DNA of 64,000 bases from Halobacillus sp. Marseille-P3879. Its GTDB lineage: Bacteria; Bacillota; Bacilli; Bacillales; Halobacillaceae. The notes below the pieces were generated by a model, which did no database searches, was not told the origin of the DNA, and was given only the letters and a program-made list of their open reading frames with translations. The translations under genes and the position numbers were made by a program. Location of the stretch: contig NZ_OESS01000002.1 in the NCBI RefSeq assembly GCF_900240285.1, positions 1,116,001-1,180,000 of the forward strand, given 5' to 3'. Positions 60,101 to 64,000 of this stretch are shown piece by piece (the first letter of the stretch is position 1; each line of letters begins with the position of its first letter).

Positions 60101-60583
60101 TATAAATAAGCTGCCTAAAGTCAAAAAGGCAAATGCGGTTTGTTTAATTTTAAGAATTCTACCTGAAATATAACTTAATCCAAAGAAAAGCAAGGAAACA
60201 CCAGTAATCGCGAATACTTTCATACCTGGCCCCATTTGAGCCCACTGACTAGTTGCAACAATTAAGCCGGTAATCAGTAAAAGAGACACCCCTAAAATAA
60301 GCGACCACGTAATATTCCTCTCCCGAATCTCCTCCGTTGATTTTATTCTTTTCTCTTTTTTAGGGACTTTGGGAACTGGCTTCTCTTTAAGCTCCCATTC
60401 TTCGATTTTCACTTCATCAGTTTCTGCCTTCAGAGACTGACTGACCTTACTATCATATATGTACAATTGATTAGCTTCTTTTAAACTTTTATACTCCTGC
60501 TGGGATATGTAGCCGTTATTCCAAAGTTGGGTAAGCTTTTCTTCAAAAATTTTATCTTTCTTTTCTTCTGAAATATATCCCAT
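57176..60583 (-). CDS. Giant polytopic membrane protein, DUF2157/SCO7613-like
   Basis: An 1135-residue protein. The first 90 residues are soluble and charged (KLTQLWNNGYISQQEYKSL, a SHOCT-like short helical stretch, then a Lys/Pro/Glu-rich linker). The rest is almost wholly hydrophobic, with thirty or more predicted helices. Such layouts occur in DUF2157 and SCO7613-type proteins of Gram-positive bacteria; none has a firm function to my knowledge. AAGGGGGGAG precedes the ATG. It is a single-gene transcription unit between a YitT gene and a divergent VOC gene. Confidence 0.8.
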   Translation of the reverse strand: MGYISEEKKDKIFEEKLTQLWNNGYISQQEYKSLKEANQLYIYDSKVSQSLKAETDEVKIEEWELKEKPVPKVPKKEKRIKSTEEIRERNITWSLILGVSLLLITGLIVATSQWAQMGPGMKVFAITGVSLLFFGLSYISGRILKIKQTAFAFLTLGSLFIPIGILTIGYFELLGSYFSLFGKGRFLLGLTGALLPLPLYIRHGLAHNSRLFVWISFLFLTLSAGCVAGALPVSVDVFYLLLMLFNGALVFGYVRYKDAKKLKLFMEELPLYGQLNLVISTLLMLLFFESEVFYSFNLIITAAIYMAMVFVYQQKEYQFVFSVMISYAVYMLIEHTMLHSAGLVLYGLVGLVYLVFSYVFRKHSNIDKVFRYTSGIVSFLAFVYISYESIALRGEESSWQLLAAYAVIASNYLVLANITKFTAFVYGAPVFLFVFLWQLWTLVNIGPLFFFMFAGACLSLVYIGLWTVNPWIKIIQESSFYVSLLIAAGSVWYALYSELYGYSACMFLIIGIIAGFVREINQKDIQDAAAWTHSITLLMAGWLWYNPVVTWEPAYERVFSQPFHLSIIGLMLLCLHLFWRRRDKLKLAQAVFYTGQCAYILAMVLLLHSPGVDGVIVRPLILLIGIGVTFWFVQYLKQSFMWCIVSLTSLAFYISLLNPLPIDSFESFLVYLIFAPVFLLLAAELGCRKWRDMYPYFYWLGHTVQPLIIALFMLEHLSAAKVHPVILLIPLSVYLFSAIRAVNEWQIKLMIYTGLTVMALLFYSGPGYYDVWSQADEEYAFLITSFVIAVLWISLPQAWKKRIEWYVIPFSIIGLLSILSKDGEWMVMETIPVLGYVLIILFFLHIREWSVVRFAPLLLTLGLWERVSHLLDRIYLIILLFSCIIILLQAGRIFHKYLIGPKERVDAYSWTALGYIAYLITYTLFDNLIWVRILPLIGLGIWFFWNAGRWKSTIAQKAFYTAGTVCSYGVYLMILMDYRAWVPDLIEAELQVLPLLVIFFWIKKYLWQAIYITMYHIQFAVVLMVAVYLLVDAIQSHTIWDAWMIGGLSLLSMILGMQYKVKSYFFVGMGVLIFNVIYQTRPYWGNVPWWVYLLTAGILLITIASYNEWQKQEHHSNKPIERKIKKMWLSLKSWN

Positions 60584-60769
60584 TCTCTCCCCCCTTATGT
60601 TGAATTACTACTATATTTCCTCTACACCAATCATTACAAATAATGGATAATAACACAATCTTTTCTTTTAAATTGAACGAATATTTTGAACTTAAACTTG
60701 CAATCTCCTCGAAACAATATTAAAATGTTAACGAACATATGTTCCTAATTTTCGAAAGAGGTGGAAAAA

Positions 60770-61207
60770 ATGATTACCGGAATTCATCCGTATCTAGTTT
60801 TAGACGGCCGCGGCCAGGAAGCAATTAATTTTTACAAAGAAGCTTTAGACGCAGAAATAACCGAGCTGCATACATTTGACGACATGCCTGAGGACCCGGA
60901 TTTCTCTCTCCCGGAAGGTGCAGCACAACTCGTGATGAATGCCCAATTAAAAGTAGGCGGTACCGAGCTTTTTATGCTGTCCGATATTTTTCCAGGCATG
61001 CCCTATCAGTTAGGTTCCCAAGTAACCGTCGCACTCATAATAGATGAAAAAGCACAAGCAAAAGTAATCTTTGATAATCTAAAAGATGGAGGAGAAATCG
61101 GCATGGAGCTGCAGGAGACGTTTTGGAGTCCAGCCTATGGACAGGTCACTGACAAATTTGGAGTAAGCTGGCAGATTTCCACTGAACAGTCTAATCATAA
61201 TGTGTAA
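60770..61207 (+). CDS. VOC family protein, PhnB-like
   Basis: A 145-residue protein of the vicinal oxygen chelate (glyoxalase/PhnB) superfamily: PYLVLDGRGQEAINFYKEALDAEI at the N-terminus, LFMLSDIFPG in the middle and ETFWSPAYGQVTDKFGVSWQI at the C-terminus. The typical PhnB metal ligands are not all evident, so enzyme activity is uncertain. The ATG at 60770 has GAGGTGG just upstream; GTG at 60761 lies within it. Confidence 0.85.
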   Translation: MITGIHPYLVLDGRGQEAINFYKEALDAEITELHTFDDMPEDPDFSLPEGAAQLVMNAQLKVGGTELFMLSDIFPGMPYQLGSQVTVALIIDEKAQAKVIFDNLKDGGEIGMELQETFWSPAYGQVTDKFGVSWQISTEQSNHNV

Positions 61208-61365
61208 ATAAAAGCTGCTTTTTATAAAAGAAAAATACTTACACGGATGAAATGTAAAAGTGGGAGCTGAATTAAAACATGAGCATCCCAGCAAAACAGT
61301 TTTCTCAAGAGATCCCTAATCTTTTTGTCACCCTGAGAGGAGCAACCTTTTATTTAATTGAAATT

Positions 61366-61393
61366 AAAAAAAAGCATCCACTTTGGGATGCTT
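61366..61393 (-). terminator. Terminator after the 73-aa gene
   Basis: A perfect 8-bp stem aagcatcc/ggatgctt with a 6-base loop and U7-8 on the minus strand, directly after the stop at 61398. Confidence 0.88.
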
Positions 61394-61397
61394 CCTT

Positions 61398-61619
61398 TCA
61401 GGGCACATATTTTTTTGCATCATTATTGATCCGCGCCATCTTTTTTTCACTAGCTTCTACGGAAATGACATGATCTTTTAAAAATGATATTCCGCCTTCA
61501 TTAAATTTACCGCTGCCTTCTAAAAACTCTTCAATAACCGATTCGACATTTTCTCTTTCAAGCACCATTTTGATAACATGGCCATTACTTAAAGATACAG
61601 TTGCAGCAATTTCTTTCAA
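61398..61619 (-). CDS. Small protein, function unknown
   Basis: A 73-residue protein with an alternating hydrophobic pattern (IAATVSLSNGHVIKMVLERENVESVIEEFL) that suggests a small alpha/beta fold. No family recognised. The start is TTG at 61619 with GGGAGGTG 6 bases upstream; the frame runs to 61643 but those codons include the ribosome binding site. A strong terminator follows. Confidence 0.7.
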   Translation of the reverse strand: MKEIAATVSLSNGHVIKMVLERENVESVIEEFLEGSGKFNEGGISFLKDHVISVEASEKKMARINNDAKKYVP

Positions 61620-61762
61620 AAATAACACCTCCCTTTCTGACAACCTTCGACACGAGGCGATATTTTCCTGCTGTTGGAATGGTTTTTAGAGCATGCTAAA
61701 CCATCGAGAGATTTAAGTGGTAAATTATAAGAAAATACACGTTAAGCATGCCTGGGTATTTA

Positions 61763-61969
61763 CTACTCTTTGATTTCACCTGTCTCTAAAAAGTCATATA
61801 CATTCCCACTGTCTTCCTCAAATACTTTATCAAACCGCTCAGCAACTTCTTCTTCAGTAAGTATATTTTTATCTACAAGCAATTGTTTTAATGCCGACAC
61901 CTGTGCAAAGTTAGTAGTTATTTGGTTAATCATATTAGCGAGTGTGTTATTTTCTTCTTGATTTTGCAT
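61763..61969 (-). CDS. Small acidic protein, function unknown
   Basis: A 68-residue Asn/Gln/Glu-rich protein starting MQNQEENNTLANMINQI and ending YDFLETGEIKE, predicted helical. AAAGGAGG lies 7 bases before the ATG at 61969. No family recognised. It is one of two small genes between the VOC gene and the tRNA pair. Confidence 0.7.
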   Translation of the reverse strand: MQNQEENNTLANMINQITTNFAQVSALKQLLVDKNILTEEEVAERFDKVFEEDSGNVYDFLETGEIKE

Positions 61970-62160
61970 CTTGATTCCTCCTTTTAACTTTATCATCCCT
62001 CCTATCAATTAAAAATATTCCACCAATATAACTGTAATTCTTCTCTGGTTTAATAGAATTCATTCACAAAGGTTTCACCATTTATACAGTCCGTAATCCG
62101 CATAGGCAAATACTAAACTTCAGAGCTGGAACTCAAAATCCGGTTCTTTCTTGAATTAAC

Positions 62161-62201
62161 AAAACGCTGAATCCCTTGATACACAAGAGATTCAGCGTTT
62201 T
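62161..62201 (-). terminator. Terminator of the tRNA pair
   Basis: A perfect 13-bp stem aaaacgctgaatc/gattcagcgtttt with a further cttg/caag inner pairing, followed by GTTTTGTTAA on the minus strand. It lies 10 bases after tRNA-Arg. Confidence 0.88.
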
Positions 62202-62210
62202 ATTGTTTAG

Positions 62211-62284
62211 CGTCCCAGGCAGGATTCGAACCTGCGACCCACAGCTTAGAAGGCTGTTGCTCTATCCAGCTGAGCTACTGGGAC
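62211..62284 (-). tRNA. tRNA-Arg (anticodon UCU)
   Basis: A full cloverleaf reads on the minus strand: acceptor GTCCCAG/CTGGGAC, D arm TAGCTCAGCTGGATAGAGCA, anticodon loop CTTCTAA with anticodon TCT, T arm GCAGGTTCGAATCCTGC. The discriminator is G and no CCA is encoded. Confidence 0.96.
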
Positions 62285-62306
62285 ATTAAATTATGTATGT
62301 CTATTA

Positions 62307-62380
62307 TGGAGCGGGTGAAGGGAATCGAACCCTCGTCATCAGCTTGGAAGGCTGAGGTTTTACCATTAAACTACACCCGC
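62307..62380 (-). tRNA. tRNA-Gly (anticodon UCC)
   Basis: A full cloverleaf reads on the minus strand: acceptor GCGGGTG/CACCCGC, D arm TAGTTTAATGGTAAAAC, anticodon loop TTCCAAG with anticodon TCC, T arm GAGGGTTCGATTCCCTT. Discriminator T is followed by an encoded CCA, unlike the neighbouring tRNA-Arg. Confidence 0.96.
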
Positions 62381-62494
62381 GTTATTATAATTTCATTAGC
62401 CTTGTCTGAACATGCACCTTCCTCTAACAGTCTGTTCTAGGAAGCTGGTTCGTCGGGGCAACTCGTAGCTTTCGGTTGATGCCTCGCTCGTGAC

Positions 62495-62523
62495 TGAGGT
62501 ACTACCATTAAACTACAAGAAGC
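62495..62523 (-). pseudogene. tRNA-Gly 5' half remnant
   Basis: The minus strand repeats the 5' part of the neighbouring tRNA-Gly: ctgaggt, two changed bases, then taccattaaactaca on the plus strand, 22 of 24 positions alike, oriented the same way. The acceptor arm differs and the anticodon loop, variable region and T arm are absent; no cloverleaf can be formed. Confidence 0.6.
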
Positions 62524-62639
62524 ATCATTATCTTTAATTAACTTCGTTCCTACTTTAATTATGTAACGCCCTGTTTTTTCGGACAAGAATAAGTATATAA
62601 ACTATATGACTTTTTGTCAACAGTCTTACAGCAAAGAAT

Positions 62640-63164
62640 TTAATCTTTTGCTGTAAGAGTTGTTTCTAAATGCAGCTCCGGCATTGGCTCCCCATTTACA
62701 TGGTAGAATTGTAATTTTACTTTCGATAAGTCATCCCATTCCAGGATGGCGTACGTTGGCTCTTGCCGGTCCCTCGGAAGATGTGCGCTTCCAGGGTTGA
62801 TGAAAAGCTTATTGTCTATTTTCTCTGCACCGGCCATATGTGAATGACCAAAGCATGCAATAGATGCTCCTTTTTCTTCAGCCCGATAAGATAGCGGCAT
62901 GAGGGTGGATTTAATTTGATGAAGGTGACCATGTACTACTAAGAAGGTAAGATCACCTATAGAAAATACTTGTTCATTTTCCATATCAGGCTCAAAATCA
63001 CAGTTTCCTTTAGCGTAGTAGAATCCTTTTAATTCTTCGGAATCAGCGGAAAGCTCTGAGTCACCGCAGTGTATCATAGCATCTGCGTCCTTATGTCGGT
63101 TTTTAATTTCGATCACTTCATCTGTAAGTCCGTGTGTATCACTTATAATTAATACTTTTGGCAT
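62640..63164 (-). CDS. Metallophosphoesterase, YfcE/MJ0936 family
   Basis: A 174-residue calcineurin-like phosphodiesterase. The metal ligands lie in ISDTHG (residues 7-12), HCGD, GNCD, VHGHLHQ and FGHSHMAG. B. subtilis YsnB is found at the same place beside the XTP pyrophosphatase gene. The natural substrate is not known. The ATG at 63164 follows GAGGG; GTG at 63179 is an alternative. Confidence 0.92.
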   Translation of the reverse strand: MPKVLIISDTHGLTDEVIEIKNRHKDADAMIHCGDSELSADSEELKGFYYAKGNCDFEPDMENEQVFSIGDLTFLVVHGHLHQIKSTLMPLSYRAEEKGASIACFGHSHMAGAEKIDNKLFINPGSAHLPRDRQEPTYAILEWDDLSKVKLQFYHVNGEPMPELHLETTLTAKD

Positions 63165-63182
63165 CTTCCTCACCCTCACCTC

Positions 63183-63779
63183 TTAGGATAGTTGTTGCAG
63201 CCATTCTTCAATTTTAACAATTGCATTCCTGCGATGGCTGATCAAGTTTTTCTCTTTTGAGGAATGTTCGGCCATTGTACGGGCAGAACCAGCAGGTATA
63301 AAAATCGGATCGTATCCAAATCCTTCGCTGCCGCTTGGCGCTACAGCAATGGATCCTTCACACGTTCCTATTTTAACAAAAGTTTCGTGCCCCGGTCGAG
63401 TTACAGCGACAGCACAAACAAACCTTGCTGTTCGTTCACTTGCAGGGATTCCTTCTAATTCACTAAGTACCTTTTCCAAATTTTTTTGATCGTTTTTCTC
63501 TTCTCCTGCATAACGGGCAGAATAAATTCCAGGCCGCCCTTCCAATGCATCAATTTCCAAACCTGAATCATCCGCTACTACCGGTATATTATACTCTGTG
63601 GAAATGGCTTCGGCTTTGATTTTTGCATTGTCTTCAAAGGTTTTACCATCTTCTACAATATCTTTCACAGGTTCTGGGAAATCTAATAATGACTTTACCT
63701 CAATTCCATAAGCAGAAAACATTGCACGGAATTCTTCGACTTTTCCCTGGTTCTTTGTGGCAACTACTAGTTCTTTCAT
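63183..63779 (-). CDS. rdgB: XTP/dITP pyrophosphatase, RdgB/HAM1 family
   Basis: Removes non-canonical purine nucleotides (XTP, ITP, dITP) from the pool. The 198-residue protein shows VVATKNQGKVEEFRAM at the N-terminus, VADDSGLEIDALEGRPGIYSARYAG and GFGYDPIFIPAGS, and SHRRNAI near the end. It lies 3 bases after rph in the rph-ysnA-ysnB order of B. subtilis. Confidence 0.96.
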   Translation of the reverse strand: MKELVVATKNQGKVEEFRAMFSAYGIEVKSLLDFPEPVKDIVEDGKTFEDNAKIKAEAISTEYNIPVVADDSGLEIDALEGRPGIYSARYAGEEKNDQKNLEKVLSELEGIPASERTARFVCAVAVTRPGHETFVKIGTCEGSIAVAPSGSEGFGYDPIFIPAGSARTMAEHSSKEKNLISHRRNAIVKIEEWLQQLS

Positions 63780-63781
63780 TA

Positions 63782-64000
63782 CTATTCACCTGCCACGCTG
63801 GATGATTGTTTTTGATCGATCACTTCAGCCCACTTGCCGATGGCTTCCTTTTGCAAAGTTACTAATTCATTTACCCCTTGTTCAGCGAGGGAAAGCATCT
63901 TTTGGAGCTGGGTCATTGAAAATGTCGCTTCTTCTCCTGTGCCCTGAAGCTCCACAAACTCCCCTTTCCCTGTCATCACGACGTTCATATCGACTTCGGC
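63782..64000 (-). CDS. rph: Ribonuclease PH, C-terminal part
   Basis: The last 72 codons of a phosphate-dependent exoribonuclease that trims tRNA 3' ends; the rest lies beyond base 64000. [29 protein letters not shown] is the conserved C-terminal core of RNase PH (given here in two overlapping pieces: [11 protein letters not shown] and [15 protein letters not shown]). The tail of about 25 residues is lineage-specific. Confidence 0.92.
   Translation of the reverse strand, partial: AEVDMNVVMTGKGEFVELQGTGEEATFSMTQLQKMLSLAEQGVNELVTLQKEAIGKWAEVIDQKQSSSVAGE

Overview
This window is a stretch of Bacillaceae core chromosome. Gene content and order follow the Bacillus subtilis spoVB-secDF-recJ-relA, tgt-queA-ruvBA, safA-pheA-obg-spo0B, rplU-rpmA, spoIVF-minCD-mreBCD-radC, folC-valS, hemAXCDBL and lonA-clpX-tig segments almost gene for gene. 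Dense sporulation genes (spoVB, bofC, a YhcN/YlaJ lipoprotein, safA, spo0B, spoIVFA/FB, spoIIB, spoVID) show an endospore former. Modest GC content, acidic proteins, an ArsB/NhaD-type ion transporter and an RNase E/G gene between spoIVFB and rplU suggest a moderately halophilic genus such as Halobacillus or a relative. The genus is an inference. Nearly all genes lie on the minus strand.

Layout: 1-7000 holds relA (partial), apt, recJ, a LapA-like protein, secDF and comN on the minus strand; spoVB is divergent on the plus strand. 8600-9000 is non-coding with a hairpin and a probable dispersed repeat. 9000-18700 carries a DUF421 protein, an ArsB/NhaD transporter, a TIGR04086 protein (+), yajC, tgt, queA, a DUF2905 protein, ruvB, ruvA, a short bofC, yebC, a CoxA-like lipoprotein and nadE. 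18700-25500 carries a CotS/YsxE-like kinase, safA, pheA, pheB, obgE, spo0B, rpmA, prp and rplU. 25500-33600 carries an RNase E/G gene, spoIVFB, spoIVFA, minD, minC, mreD, mreC, mreB and radC. 33700-41600 carries spoIIB, comC, a gene-poor stretch, folC, valS with a T-box leader, a 62-aa protein (+) and spoVID. 41700-47950 is the haem operon. 48190-56950 carries a LiaI/F-like membrane protein (+), ysxC, lonA, clpX, tig, a TPR protein and a YitT-family protein. 57100-64000 carries a giant polytopic membrane protein, a VOC protein (+), two small proteins, tRNA-Arg and tRNA-Gly, a phosphodiesterase, the XTP/dITP pyrophosphatase gene and the end of rph.

The gene groups form clear functional sets. 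YajC and SecDF serve protein export. Tgt and QueA make queuosine in tRNA, and RuvAB resolve recombination intermediates. HemA to HemL carry glutamyl-tRNA to uroporphyrinogen. MreBCD and MinCD set cell shape and division site. SpoIVFA/FB and BofC belong to the sigma-K checkpoint. SafA and SpoVID organise the spore coat.

I saw no prophage, insertion sequence, CRISPR array, defence island or wholly unknown gene cluster. The points of interest are departures from the B. subtilis pattern: a terminator that buries the ribosome binding site of a spore lipoprotein gene, a coat kinase gene coupled to safA where the spoVID-valS slot lacks ysxE, an RNase E/G without the zinc-link cysteines, a BofC that seems to have only its N-terminal domain, a half tRNA-Gly pseudogene, and absence of lonB, maf and the nadABC cluster from their usual places.
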